Made by a program: the position numbers and the translations under genes
Shown here: positions 35,401-46,984 of the stretch, piece by piece
Layout of the letters: every line of letters begins with the position of its first letter
How positions within the stretch are numbered: the first letter of the stretch is position 1
Notes under the pieces: generated by a model
Database searches by the model: none
Told to the model about the DNA's origin: nothing
What the model saw: the letters and a program-made list of their open reading frames with translations, nothing else
NCBI GenBank assembly: GCA_000711775.1
Contig: ARYC01000254.1
Coordinates: forward strand, 1 to 64,000
Source: Oxytricha trifallax
Lineage: Eukaryota; Ciliophora; Spirotrichea; Sporadotrichida; Oxytrichidae
Direction: 5' to 3'
Length of the DNA: 64,000 nucleotides

Positions 35401-35565
35401 ATATATACTATTTCTGAATAGACCTCCTCGCACCACAGGGGAGTGTTGACTGACGATGTCCAAAGTCAAAAGAATGTAGTAAAATTCTAATAAATAACTG
35501 CCTCGCTTAAGCCCCAGTATTAAATTCCAACAAGCTATAAATAATAATAATAATATATACAATTT
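35401..35565 (+). mobile_element. Short non-LTR insertion (139 bp) with TAA-repeat tail and 13-bp target duplication
   Basis: Element 35414-35552, flanked by ATATATACTATTT (35401-35413) and ATATATACAATTT (35553-35565, one mismatch). GC-rich body (ACCTCCTCGCACCACAGGGG, TTAAGCCCCAG) ending in ATAATAATAATAAT. The empty site is visible upstream of A8 (ATATACTATTTATTTGAA). Fits a severely 5'-truncated LINE or a SINE; not clearly related to the LINE in H1. Confidence 0.7.
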
Positions 35566-36295
35566 ATTTGAATATTCAATTTACAATTTACTAAAAATTT
35601 AATCCTCAAAAATTGTTTATTACGATATAATTTTATTTATTTTTATTGAATATTTTAATATTTATGTTATAGCCCATTTAATTATTTTATAATTATATTA
35701 TATAGTATAATATTACCTGCTTAACTTTAATAGCAATAAAGTAACTTATATGTAAACTTTGCTGTATAGACAAATATATTTTTTAGAATAATTTATAAAT
35801 TAATTAAAATAAGGATTGTATTGATTTTTATTATGACTTAAAAACAAATATCTAGATAAAATTCTAATTAAAATATTAAGTAAATTACTTTTTAATCAGG
35901 TATTACCAAAATTTTAGTAATTCTCAGGTTTGGTTATTTAAGTATAAGTTAATAACTTTTTTGAGATAGTGATTCTTTCTCTTGAGTTATTAAAATTTTT
36001 ATATGATTTGATTAGTATGGATATTTAGAATTTAGGTTTAAGTAACATTATGAAATAAAAGTCATTCAATTCTCAAATTATTTTACAAATTATATAATAT
36101 AATTTATTTTTAAAAACAACTTTAATATAAATAGAAATATAAAGATTAATATAATTTTCCTCTTAAAATTGTATTTTATAGTAATAATACTTCATTTTAA
36201 TAAACATTCTATAATTGATAATTAAATTTAAATTAATTACAAATTTAATCTCAAGCGTAATCAATTTATATTTAAATTTATATTTATATTTATAT
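35566..36295. other. Spacer A7-C1
   Basis: AT-rich, no gene recognised. Confidence 0.5.
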
Positions 36296-37413
36296 TCAAT
36301 TTGCTTCATTTTTCTTATTTTAAGACTTATCTTGTTAAGGCAATAAACCATGAATTTCTTCGTAAAATGTCTCTTTTTCTTAAATATATAACTGTTCTAT
36401 CTACTTATCAAAAAATTCATTCATATCTTCAAAATTGAATTTACGAGGGGAGGAGGAATTTTCTGTCAGGAAAATTTTTAATTATAATATATAAACATAT
36501 AATCAATAATTTTCTAACTCTTTAGTGGTTTAGAGTATATACATCATACAAGAGTAAAAACAAAGAACTGCAATTATATAGAAAGATAGTGTTTTTCATT
36601 TTTACAAAGAATTAAAAATAAAATGAAAAATAAATTGATATTATTATCAAAATGTGGTTTGATTGAAGTTGAACTTACAAATATTATTGGTTGTTAGGTT
36701 TAATTGCTTATATCACAGATTTGTGAGAATCTAAAAAGTTATTTATTGTAGTCAAAATTGAAATTACATATAGAAAAACTAAAAAATAAAACAATATAGA
36801 AAATTTCACTTGTTATAAAATTTCCTTTATAGATTTTTTATCATTTACCTTTACTCTCTACCCTCCATTTACCGCTGTCTATTAAATTTTTATTCACTTT
36901 TATAAATGCTTCTTTGGCTTTCTCTATTTAAATCTTTGATTCTTTGCCTAAATCAATTTCTTTAAACGTTTTAGTCTGCATCATTTCAATAAAATTTGTA
37001 TATTTCTTAATAAGCTATGTGATGTTGCTCTTTTATAACTCTTACAATTTACTATAAAAATCAAAATTTATACAATCTTAATATTCTAAAATTTAAGTTT
37101 TTAAATTTAAGTCAAGTTCTGTAACTTATTTATAAGTTTCTAGGGTATTTTTTAGCTATTTTATTTCTTTTTAAAATTTCCACTTTTAATAATTTAATTC
37201 TTTTTAAATTTATGGATCTGCCAAAATCGTTTTGTAGTAGCATTCCTATCAAAGTAATTAGAATAATTTACTATCCATTTTTGAACGGTCCCATTTTGTG
37301 TTTTTAAAAATAGTAGGGTTATCACAAAAATATTAAATGTCATTATAGCACATGAGAGAACTCTATGAAATGAAGCATTTATTACATTTGTACAATTATT
37401 AATTCAAATTCAT
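36296..37413 (-). pseudogene. C1: group C family gene with IES-like segment and a lost zinc-ligand Cys
   Basis: Starts MNLNQQLYKCNKCFISQSSL at 37413, then LMCY, YFCDNPTIFKNTKWDRSKM. The third CxxC reads TGA-x-x-C where C2 has CKQC, so the first cysteine codon has become a stop. The coiled coil runs to KVNKNLIDSGK at 36873. After a 428-bp segment bounded by ATTTAC, coding resumes with FNFEDMNEFFDKQIEQLYI and ends QDKSQNKKNEAN, TGA 36296-36298. Without the segment it is 690 bp in frame. Divergent to B1. Confidence 0.8.
36439..36872. other. IES-like segment of C1 (ATTTAC pointer, G-rich tips)
   Basis: ATTTAC at 36439-36444 and 36867-36872. The interior starts GAGGGGAGGAGGAATTTTC and ends CTCTCTACCCTCC, weakly inverted G-rich tips, with an AT-rich middle. 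Excision gives DSGKFNFEDMN, matching C2 and C3 with no gap. Confidence 0.7.
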
Positions 37414-38420
37414 TGGTAGATCAAAATTTTAATTAAATTTATTATAATTATAACATTAGAACATGCCTTTAATAAAATATAATTGTGATAATATTGCATT
37501 AAATAGCAAAAATATTTAATTTAATAATTTTTCAAAGACATTGTTATAATTTAATATTAATTAATTAAAATTTTTAACAAAATAAAGTTAAAACATCTTT
37601 CTTATGTTTTTTATGGGTATTTTTTTTTAACGATAATAAATATTTAATTTATAAGATAGGATCTTTTTAAATAATTATTAGTTTTTAATTTATTAACATA
37701 CAAGGAATGTTTTTTCTAAATAATTTTCGCTCTCAGTATTAATTTCTGCAATTATTACTTATAAATTATTTTATTAAAGAATAAAGATCTCATACCTTAT
37801 TCTAATTCTTCACACATTATTTTTTTAATATTAAATTCATCAAATTACACTTTTGTAAAGGAGATCTAAAATTTACTTGTTGTATTTTATTGACAATGCG
37901 AAACAACATTGTTGTTATTACATTAGTAAATTATGTAAAAATAAATTTTTTAAAGAATAATTTAAAGTTATAATCTCTATGACGTTACATTTTCTTGAGT
38001 GTTTAACAAGACAATGCTATTGATAACTTAGAGAAATAAAAATCTTGATTTAAATTGGATTTTTTCAATAAAATAAATTAAAAACTATTAATAGTCTATA
38101 AAACATCAAATATTATTAGAGTCTATTAAATACGAATCTGAAAAGTTAAGGATAGATTATTGGAAAGCCCAAAAAGAAACAAAAACTATTAAAAGAAGAG
38201 AATCTTAACAATGAAAATTTTAAGTCAATAAAATTATTTTTATAATGTATCACCTAATTAAATTTTTAGAAATATGTTTATAGCTTGCTACAAAAAAATG
38301 TTTAGCTTTACTTAACTTAAACTAAAATTTTTACACCTTATATTGAATATTTAATTTAATAATTAAGAAAAAATATAAATGTATTCATAAAATCATGTAA
38401 AATTCATATAATTTTTAACA
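37414..38420. promoter_or_regulatory. Divergent intergenic region C1(-)/B1(+)
   Basis: 1.0 kb of AT-rich DNA holding both upstream regions. Similar in order to 49624-51369 and 58605-59658, so the divergent arrangement is ancestral to the three copies. No defined motif. Confidence 0.4.
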
Positions 38421-39089
38421 ATGATAAAAACTCCATTTAAGTGTAACTAATGCAAGTCGAGCCAAAAATCATTACTTTGTTTTAGTAAAATATTTTACAG
38501 ATGTGATGATCCAAAAGTATTTATAAGTGGAAATTGGGATTATTCTGCATTAATGGACATTCCTATTAAGTTTTTATGTACTCATTGCTATGACAAATAA
38601 TTGATCACCGATCCATGTGTATAAATAGAAATTAAAAGAAAAAAGGATTAATACGAGAAATAGAAAACCACAATTCTCAAAGACTTTTCACTTTACTAAA
38701 AGTATTAAGAAAAAATCAAGTAAGTACAGGGATAATCTCTCAAAATATAATCTTTTTTCAATATTGACATTGAAACAAAAATCAAAGACTTGTAAAAGAC
38801 TGTTGTGAAATCATTAGATTAAATACATGAAGAATTTATAATTAATCTTTAAAGCATCATTACAGATAATATTACTTAGACTAAGGGGAAAATTGAATAA
38901 ATATTAAAGACTAAAGAATAATTTATCGATCTGACTAAAACGTTACTTCAAAGTGATACCATGTCGATTGAGGATACAAATAAATTTTATAATTTGCAAA
39001 TTGAAAAGCTAAAATTGAAAGAAAGAGAAGCGATTTATGAAACTATTCACAAGCAGCTGCCTGAAAAGGTTGATCCACAAAATAAATGA
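38421..39089 (+). CDS. B1: intact group B family gene (222 aa)
   Basis: Uninterrupted 669-bp frame from ATG 38421 to TGA 39087-39089. Starts MIKTPFKCNQCKSSQKSLLC. Cys box: CNQC, LLCF, YRCDDPKVF, GNWDYS, FLCTHCYDKQL. Coiled coil includes FNIDIETKIKDLQ. The C-terminal block is SIEDTNKFYNLQIEKL, KEREAIYETIH, LPEKVDPQNK. TAA/TAG serve as Gln throughout. Divergent partner of C1 and followed by an I-gene fragment and TBE-3. Differences from B2 cluster outside the Cys box and C-terminal block, consistent with selection. Function unknown. Confidence 0.92.
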
Positions 39090-39264
39090 AAAAATGACTA
39101 CCTAATCTACATATATTTTTAAATTTTCAAAATAATTAATTATTTATTAATAAAAGATAGTAATACATTTAAAATTAAATATTTATATTTTCTAATTCAA
39201 ATACATAAGTCCTATATAGTAGAATAAATTATAATAATTTTTTAATTTTGATCTAAAATAAGTT

Positions 39265-39358
39265 AACAATAATATAAATTCAATTAATTTAGATTTTCTA
39301 ATGTTATTTGTTGATGGTATTTCGTATGCCTGTGAAGATCGGACGAATTTCAAGAATT
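39265..39358 (+). pseudogene. I1: N-terminal fragment of a group I gene cut by TBE-3
   Basis: The frame GISYACEDRTNFKN just before TBE-3 matches GFGYACDDPITFSN of I3 at 60570-60640. The rest of the gene is not recognised beyond the element. Confidence 0.5.
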
Positions 39359-41466
39359 AAAACCCCAAAACTTCTTAAATAGTTTTCTTTGTGTTTTTTA
39401 TTGATATACAGTTATGTTGGGGATTTGGTTTAATTTTGGGAAATGAAGCATTAATTTTCATTCTGATTCTAAAAATATTTTTGCATAATCTATGTGTTTA
39501 GATAGTTAAATATATGTTTGAGAACTTTTTAATAAAGTATTAAATTTTAAATCATTCCTTACAATGTATTTTTCAACACTTTCATAAACTATGAATCTAT
39601 CAATCCTTTTTCGGAAAAAAAACATATCATTAAATAATTTTGACATTTTAAGAAAAGAATATTTTGAAAAATAAAGGTTCAATAATAATTACTTTTACTT
39701 TTTGCCATTATATAGAGTTGATGAATTGTAATCACAACCTATTTAAAACAGTTTTATTTAAGTTTTAAGGAATAAATTAATAATTATAAAAACTTTAGGA
39801 GAAATGAGAGGTTTTTTAAGTAATAATTGACTCATTTGACCAATTTATTAAGTGAAATGAGAAAAATATATTTTAATCTTAAAATAAAGTATTTTCAGAA
39901 TCTTTTAAAGATAAAGTACCTATTAAATACATCTATCATATAATATTTCAATTAGAATCAAGACCTAAGAAAATCTTAAATGTTTGATTAATAGAGTATA
40001 GTTAGTGCTCTTAATGGGGTTAGTCGATAAATTATGTTAATTAGCAAAAATGAGAAATACAATAAGCGATATTAGGGTCTTTTTATGAAGAGAAATATTT
40101 AGATTACTGATTTAGGCATAAGGTTGGTTAAAATATTAATACAGACGAAGTCAAAAAGTACTGAGTTATGCAGCTGCAGCAAAGATATTATAAAGAGTGT
40201 CTCAACTATAAGTATCACTGCTATAGCTGTTTAGCATTTAAATTCTGGCTCTTAAAAATCAACAACTTGAAAGAAAAATAAAGTTCTCTAAAGCTCCTAT
40301 TGACTACCCGCGATTCTAAAACTAAAATGTTTTGGGCACACTTTTCAATTGACTAACAAGCTGTGATGTTTCATCACAAGTTTCCTGACATGCTTATCTC
40401 TCCATAGACTATAGCCAATATTTATAAACAAAATGGTATTAATTTCAATATTGTCAACAGAGTGAGTGATTGATTTTACTGTGTCATTTTATAGTAATAT
40501 TTTAAACTATATATATATATATGATTAAATACAGAGAGCTATTTATAATAACATCAAGTTCATACAAGCTGATGAAGCTATATTCAGCGTTTAAATAATA
40601 TTTTATGATCTTGGTATAAGAAGTGCCCTTATTTATGGGGTTATTACAAAAAATAAAGTTAATTTTCCATGCATTTTTAGCTAGCTTAAGTGAAGGGTTT
40701 TATGCTTAGAGTTATGTCATTAAACGTTTTTATATTAAGCGTTAGTTGTATAGACAGTTCCTACATAAGTTCAGAGAGAAGTATAAAACACAGGTGATTT
40801 TAATGATTGGTGATAATTTTTCAGTCACAAAATTAAGGAGTCTAAAAAAGCTTATGAATTATTTACATAACTTCTTTGTATAACTTTCCCTATAGCCTAC
40901 AGTTTAATGAAAAACATTCTGTTGGAGTAAATAAAGAAGCACTAAAATAAACTGTGCTGTGTCATCTTTTGCATTACATGCCTATTTAGTAGACTTTATT
41001 CATGTACAAGAGACACTTTGTTACTTTCTAATTAGAGAGATGTGAGCAAATGGCTTTTTTAGTTTGATTTCTAGATGGTGACAGGAATTATCTATTAGTG
41101 AGGTATGGAAGTATGTCATACTCTTGAACAAAATAAGTGAATTATTTTTAAGTTTGGTACTAAAACATATCAAATAAGAAGTTTGTTTATAGAGACTTGG
41201 AAATAGTTCAAATGATTATAGTAAGAGATCGAGCATATCCTAGCTCATCATTGGAGAATATACTTTAAACTTTAAAGAATGGTAAACTCAGGAGATAAAA
41301 CAAATATAAACAGATAAAATTTGTTTGATTGAAATACACAAATATTTGTTAAATACATTTAAATCTTGCATACAACTTGCGTTTCTCTACTAACCTGAAT
41401 AAGACCCCAACTATACTTTAAAATCCAATTGCTAAATATATAATAAAGAGGGTTAAGGTTATATAA
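39359..41466 (+). mobile_element. TBE-3: degenerate 2.1-kb TBE with transposase only
   Basis: Left end AAAACCCCAAAACTTCTT; right end GAGGGTTAAGGTTATAT (worn G4T4). Between them only the transposase region is recognisable, on the plus strand (opposite to TBE-1 and TBE-2): IQADEAIFS near 40565, a CLGIRSAL-like stretch, and FPYSLQF near 40890-40910, in several frames. No 57- or 22-kDa gene. Same position and orientation as TBE-4, so inserted before the C-B block was copied. Confidence 0.75.
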
Positions 41467-41750
41467 TCATCAATCAAGCTTTCATCAAATATTCAACTAA
41501 ACTTACAGAGAGAGCTAAATAATGATATTTTTATAGAAATTTAGTCTAAGTATTTTTAAAGTTTAAAGAGGCATTTTTACTTGTATTTAAAAATATCTAA
41601 ATATTTTACTAAAAACTCCCATAATTAATGAGTTTCATTTTTTAGTGGTACTTCGTCTGAAAACTTCCCTAAGAAATTTTGTTTTATCACAACTCTTGGC
41701 AAAAAGCTTCCCCACCCATAAGTTTAATTAAATTCTTTAGATGTTATCAA
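41467..41750. other. Spacer with a G/C-rich motif shared with an L1 segment
   Basis: 41655-41725, read on the minus strand, contains GGTGGGGAAGCTTTTTGCC and TTAGGGAAGTTTTC. This resembles the left end of the L1 segment at 62693-62755 (TTGGGGTGAAAGTTTTATAG, TTAGGGAAGTTTTC). Confidence 0.4.
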
Positions 41751-42420
41751 TCAATTTAGTTCATTTTAAGGTTATGCTTAACATGGCAATAATTAATAAA
41801 TAAATGAGAAAATGGTTTCTTTTTCCTTGATTTTAAGTTCCGCAATTTTATTCTCAAAGAATTGATTCATTTGTGAAATGTTATATTTCCCGCTTTCAAT
41901 TAGCTTTTTATTAAATGATATAAAAACTTCTTTCGACTTCTTAATTTCTTCTTAAATGATCAAGCTAGTTTTAATATCATCGTATATCTATGCATCCAAC
42001 AAGCTTATAAAATCAACATATTTGTCTTCGATAGATTGAACAAGATTCTATTAAAAATCGTTAAAAAAGACATTGTAAATCTTAATTGATTAATTTTTTA
42101 TAATCTTCAAAGTTTGTCTGTAATTCATTATTTATACTTACAAATTTCTCATATTCACTTTAGAATAATTAAAGTTCCAGTTGATAATCTTGTTTAATCT
42201 ATAAAATGTCATTCTAAATAATTGGATTTTCTAGAGTGCTTTTAATATAGCATTATTGACAAAGGAATTTAATTTAGTTCAACTAAGATTATGAGTGTTC
42301 CCATCTAGCTTTAAAGAAAGCGCAAGAATCATCACAATTGTACACTCCTTAATTGAAGCATCGAAGGTAATTATTCAATATGCCGCATTAATTACATTTT
42401 TATTGTCTAGGCAAATTCAT
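41751..42420 (-). CDS. A8: group A family gene, one frameshift in a T run
   Basis: Starts MNLPRQQKCNQCGILNNYLR at 42420, then YNCDDSCAFFKARWEHS and FLCQQCY. The frame is clean to LQCLF, where a T6 run (about 42060) adds one base. The other frame continues NDFQQNLVQSIEDKYVDFIS, SGKYNISQMNQFFENKI, LKIKEKETIF, and ends QPQNELN with TGA 41751-41753. 670 bp in total. Homopolymer position means a read error cannot be excluded. Confidence 0.85.
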
Positions 42421-44324
42421 TTCTGGTAATTTATTTAAAATTAAAATTATATAAAACTATAAAATTATTGTAGTTATATATACTATTTATTTGAATATTC
42501 AATTTATAATTCACTAACGATATTGCACTCAGAAACGATTATTATTTCTAATAAATCAATTGTATTTAATATTTTAATTTTTATCCTAATAGCTAATTTA
42601 ATTAAGTATTAATATTTTAAAAAGTAGAAATTATCTCGAAATTTATCAAATATCAAATAATTTATCTCTAAGTGCTTTGGAAGTAAAATAAATCTAAAAT
42701 CAATAGTTTAGATAAAATTATTCTATAGAATGATATATAAATATATAATAAAAATATTAAAAAATTTAGTATAATTATTTTTAATTTAAAATTGATAACA
42801 AATATATAGATGAAATGTTTTATTAAAATCTTATTTAAACTAATTCAATATAAAGATAAAGCCACGTTTTCAGTTAATTTTATGGATAAGGTTATTCAGG
42901 TATCACTTAATTTATTTCTTGAAACTAAAATTTCTTTCTCTTATATTAAAAAAATTACTATCTGATTTGAAAAGTCCTTGATATTTTAAAATTAAATACT
43001 TATTCATGAAGTGAAATTAAAGGGATTGAAGTTGGCCAAATTTTGCTTGGTAAACATAATTCATTAAGGGTTTAAAATTATCTAAACTTTATAATAACCA
43101 TTCCTTTTTCATTTCATCCCTGATAAAAATTTACTCAAAATAATTAATTTAGATGAAACCATAAATTGCTAAATTATTTCGCTTAAAGAATATTATTTAT
43201 TTTCTAAATTTAGTTAATATATTAAAACTCAAAGTTATAAACACGAAAGGATCATTAAATTTTGATTGTCTACGAATTAATAATTTTAGTTCATTTATAA
43301 ATAATAATGCTTTGCATTTATTATAATTTACTCGATACTTCCTGAGTTACTAAATTACATAGCGAATTTATTTTTTATCGACATTATAAATTTTACCTTG
43401 TTGCTTAATAAATAAACCACAAGCTTTCTTTTTAGTCCATCAATTTAATTAGAAATTTTATAAATTCAATTTTCATTAAATTGTATTAAATTTTCGATAA
43501 AATTGATTGATAAAATTAAAATAATCTTTTAATGTCTTTACTTATGAATTTAACTGATTTAATTATTTCAAGATCTTTCAACACATATTAAGTATTAATA
43601 AATAAGTTTAAAAAATTCAATAAAAACAGATAAATGCCAAATTTCTATTTCAATTAGTCAATCTCAATTATTCTTTGCAAAATATTGATCATCCTAATTA
43701 AAGCCTAAAATCTTCAAAAAGAATAAGTTAATTTTTAATTGCACCACATATATTGCACGTGAAATTCATATTTTATTTTTAATCTAGATAATTTTTTTAA
43801 TTATTTATAATAATTTTAATGAAATTGCTGTAAGGAAACTGAAATTTATTTTTTAAGTTTAATTGTCAAATTTTATATTTTAAAGTTACAATTTTGTTAT
43901 TTATAAATTTCATCTAAATGAACTAAAAAAACTTTGATTAAATAATCCTTAATTAAGTTAATCTATAATAGACGAGTTATCTAGTTCCTTATAATAAATA
44001 AAATAATCTATAAAATTTTGAATATTGATAAAATATGTTAAAAAGTGCAAGCATTTATAATTTTATTTGCGCAATTTAAAAAACACTTGCTTATTATTAA
44101 ATTTAACTAGTATGTTGTAAATTAGTAATATATTTTAATGGAGAATTAAAATTGTAAAATAAGCGAAGTTTAAGATTTAAAATAAATTAGTTTGATAAAT
44201 TTATTAATTAATTGATAAAAAATGATAAACAGATAAGATTGAATATATTAAAACTATTTTAGGGAAATTAATTATTATATGAATTTAAATTATGAAACAA
44301 ATACATTTTTGAATTTAATATTCT
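42421..44324. other. Spacer with decayed family copy K2
   Basis: Homologous in order to 25210-27000. A minus-strand start at 43769 reads MNFTCNICGAIKNQLIL, an eroded Cys box followed by stops and shifts; coding shards extend to about 42860. No functional gene. Confidence 0.4.
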
Positions 44325-44862
44325 TCATTTATATTACTTAGATATTTTAATATTGGAATTCATATTCATAAATTATATAATTTTCTCACAAGCCTTACCC
44401 TCTATTTCTTCCTCAAACTTATTATGATTTTCTAAGCATAAAATGATCTCAAGTTGTTGTTGATAAACGTTTGTAGTTTCAATAATTTAATCAGTTATTA
44501 ACTTGCAAAACTATTATTAAACTGATTCAATAATATTTTAAACAATTTACTCATCTGTTTCCTCATTTCGAAATTTAAAGTTAATTAAATTGGCGAACTC
44601 AGCTTTCTCTTTCAATTTTTTATTGAGGAAAGATAATTCACTGAATTGCTGATGAAATTAATAGCTTAGCTGCTTGCTTAAGTTATTGAAAGAATTAAGA
44701 ACAATTTTTTTAAAGAGTACTTACTTCAGTTAACTCTAATTTCAATTTCCTTTATTCATCTCTACAATTGCAAATAGAGTTTTTTCAAGTATCGAAGTTG
44801 TCCAAAACTTTGATTTTTTATATAATCTACAGATTTTCAAATTCTTAAATTTTAGTTTATAA

Positions 44863-44871
44863 ATGAGAGAC

Positions 44872-44910
<39 letters not shown>

Positions 44911-46522
44911 TAACTCGCATCGAGGGGTCAAGCCCCCCTGAGCATATCAATTAAGAAAGGACGATGTCCTTTTTGTTAAAATTCCTTCATAAGAGTTCAT
45001 ATCCCTCCCATTGTCTGGAGGTTGAGATTGATCCTTGTCTAGTTAGGTCTCTAAGGTTTTGTTGTGGCAATTGTGCCAGTACTCCCAGTTTGTAGTCTAT
45101 GGTATTGAAGAAGTCATCTGACTCCATAAGTTTGAGTAATTGTTTAAGGTCAAATCCATATTGCCAGAGTATAAATGGCAAAATTTGGCAAATTCGTAGA
45201 GAATTTGCACAGTGGTACATAATTCTGTACCAGAGAGTATTCATTTAAGTGAAGTTCTATCCAGCTAGTTTTTAAACAATTTGATTTAAGTTTCCGTCAA
45301 AATATGGGTGTTGTTATGTTCTAGTCTTGGCGTATAGGGCAATTAATAGGTAGGCCATTTCACTTTTGTGGATAGGGACGGGGGTAGTATTTGAGTGCAT
45401 TGCTACTAGTATTCTCCAAATTACTTTAGCGATGATGACAGACCAAAAGGCTTCATCATCGTTGACTGGTGATTCAATCTTTTTAACAGCTTAGAAATAA
45501 AGTTCTTTGTATACTTGTGAAGAGTATAGAGAAGCGTAAGGTGTTTATTTCTTGCTTTGAATGATCTTTAGAATTTGGTAGGGCTAAAAGACTGTTTTTA
45601 GAAGCTCTGAGTGTAGCTTGTCTAACGTTTCCAAATATAGAGGAAACTAAGAATATAGAATATTCGTTGGTTTCTCTTGGCTCATGGCAGCGGTTTGGAG
45701 TAGGTTAATTGTGTCAAGGATTTAATCCTTGGGAAGTTGTTACCAATCTTTGATTTGGATTTTCAAGAACCTCTATGGGAACTTGAAGAGCAATGGTAGT
45801 TTAGTCCATGTCTGATAGTGCCTCGGTGTCGAGGGAGGATAAATCAGATAGTCCTTAGAGAAATTCTTTGCTGCTGTCTTTAAGAACTTTCCTATCAGGT
45901 TCAAGAAGGAAGGTCTAAGCAAAGTGTAGGTCATAGTCTTGATTGATGTTCGGTTAGTGGTTGAACTCTTTGTCAGGTGGATTCTGTTCTGATAGCATCT
46001 GGTCAGAATCCTGGTCAGAAGACATGTTCTGATCAGCCTGGTATTAAATAGGGAGTGAGCCTTAACCTTGGTTAAGGTTAGGAAGAGAAGTTTTGAGGGC
46101 GTCACTTGAAAGTTAGTTTTTGGAGACTGTGTCTTGTCTCGCTCTGTCATGGATCCAAGAAATGATTCTAGTGAGTTTAAGGAGTCCAATGTTGTCAGGG
46201 ATAGTTGAAGAGATAAGAGTCTACGTAAGTGAGGAGGGGCTAGCTAGTGTCCTGGAAAGCTCAAGGAACTTGTCGGACGCTAGTAGTAGGAATCCCGCTC
46301 GTCTGAGTTATCCCCAAGTCTCCTTGGAAAAGAGAATCTCGTTGGGGATGTAAGGAGTCACTCTTCTCACTTTGTTAAGAGATTTGAGAGAAGAGGGTTT
46401 GAGCTTTGAGTAGAAATTTTTGAGGTATCTGATGAAGGAACCAAATATGTTTTTGTGCTTTTGCTCGATTTTAATGTACATCCTATTTATTAACTTTCTA
46501 ATTTAATAATATGAGAGACTAT
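44863..46522 (-). mobile_element. 5'-truncated LINE with (TAA)n tail and 12-bp target duplication, inside H1
   Basis: ATGAGAGACTAT at 44863-44874 and 46511-46522 bounds 1636 bp, the mark of target-primed reverse transcription. The 3' end on the minus strand is a run of ATT repeats (44875-44911). A short GC-rich 3' region (GAGGGGTCAAGCCCCCC) precedes it. A frame is open from the first base of the element, as expected for a 5' truncation. No reverse-transcriptase FxDD motif lies in the retained part, so the clade is unknown. Confidence 0.85.
44985..46500 (-). pseudogene. C-terminal part of the LINE protein, two overlapping frames
   Basis: With ciliate code, frame one (46500 to about 45720) reads IEQKHKNIFGSFIRYLKN, ETWGQLRRAGFLLLASDKF, MSSDQDSDQMLSEQNPPDK and ends at TGA after TSQGLNP. 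Frame two (about 45720 to 44985) reads LDTINLLQTAAMSQEKP, DDEAFWSVIIAKVIWRIL, CANSLRICQILPFILW and ends GYELL, TGA. Balanced base composition and mixed codons set it apart from its neighbours. One frame change separates them. Function unassigned. Confidence 0.6.
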
Positions 46523-46984
46523 CATTTTATGATAATTATGACTTATCAGTTAAGATTATTTAAATTCTTACTATAATGATGCCATCTGTTTGTTTAATTA
46601 TTAAATTTTAATCTTATTTTACTCATTTGCTTCAATTAATTCTCTTATTTGCTTTCTTTAATTCTAAATTTTTATTTTTAAATTTTCATGAGAATTGTTC
46701 AAATAATCGCTTTAATTATAGCTTATAAATGAGTCTTAGAAACATGCTTGACAGAGAAATACCTCTCTATTGTTTATCAAATCTATAATTTGAAAATTAG
46801 TAGCAGGATAATGGTCAAAAGTAGGCAATACTTTCATGCCCTAAGTTTATATTAATTTTTTATCATATTTCCAAGGGTAAAATTGTTAATGTTAAACTTA
46901 ATTAATGATTTAAGTAAATTAGATTAGACCATTATTTTAGCAAGAATTACAAAGTGGAGTATTTTATTATCTCAGATACCACAT

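Larger units (their letters stand above)
44325..46984 (-). pseudogene. H1: longer family member (about 337 codons) split by a LINE
   Basis: Starts MWYLRQQNTPLCNSCQNNGL at 46984. The N-terminal Cys pairs are CNSC and, about 75 residues later, VFLCQACF, with an insert between them compared with group A. A long coiled coil follows (KIQNQRKQIRELIEANEQNK, QQLNKQMASLQQEF). After the LINE it continues LQTKIQEFENLQIIQKI, then one TGA, DEQRKLKLELTEVSTLQK, a one-base shift near 44660, and FSELSFLNKKLKEKAEFANL to EGKACEKIIQFMN. The usual GKYN/LLPQ block is not seen. Removing the LINE and one target copy leaves 1012 bp. A distinct, decaying subgroup. Confidence 0.7.

Noticed and set aside
36163-36351. 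Standard-code minus ORF of 62 codons at 36.2 kb
   Set aside because: It overlaps the 3' end of C1 in a different frame and is mostly a low-complexity Tyr/Lys run.
44880-44911. Independent TAA microsatellite
   Set aside because: It abuts a 12-bp target duplication and is the 3' tail of the LINE.
45773-46353. Two overlapping standard-code ORFs of 138 and 77 codons
   Set aside because: They are shadow frames of the LINE protein, which is longer and better formed in another minus-strand frame read with the ciliate code.
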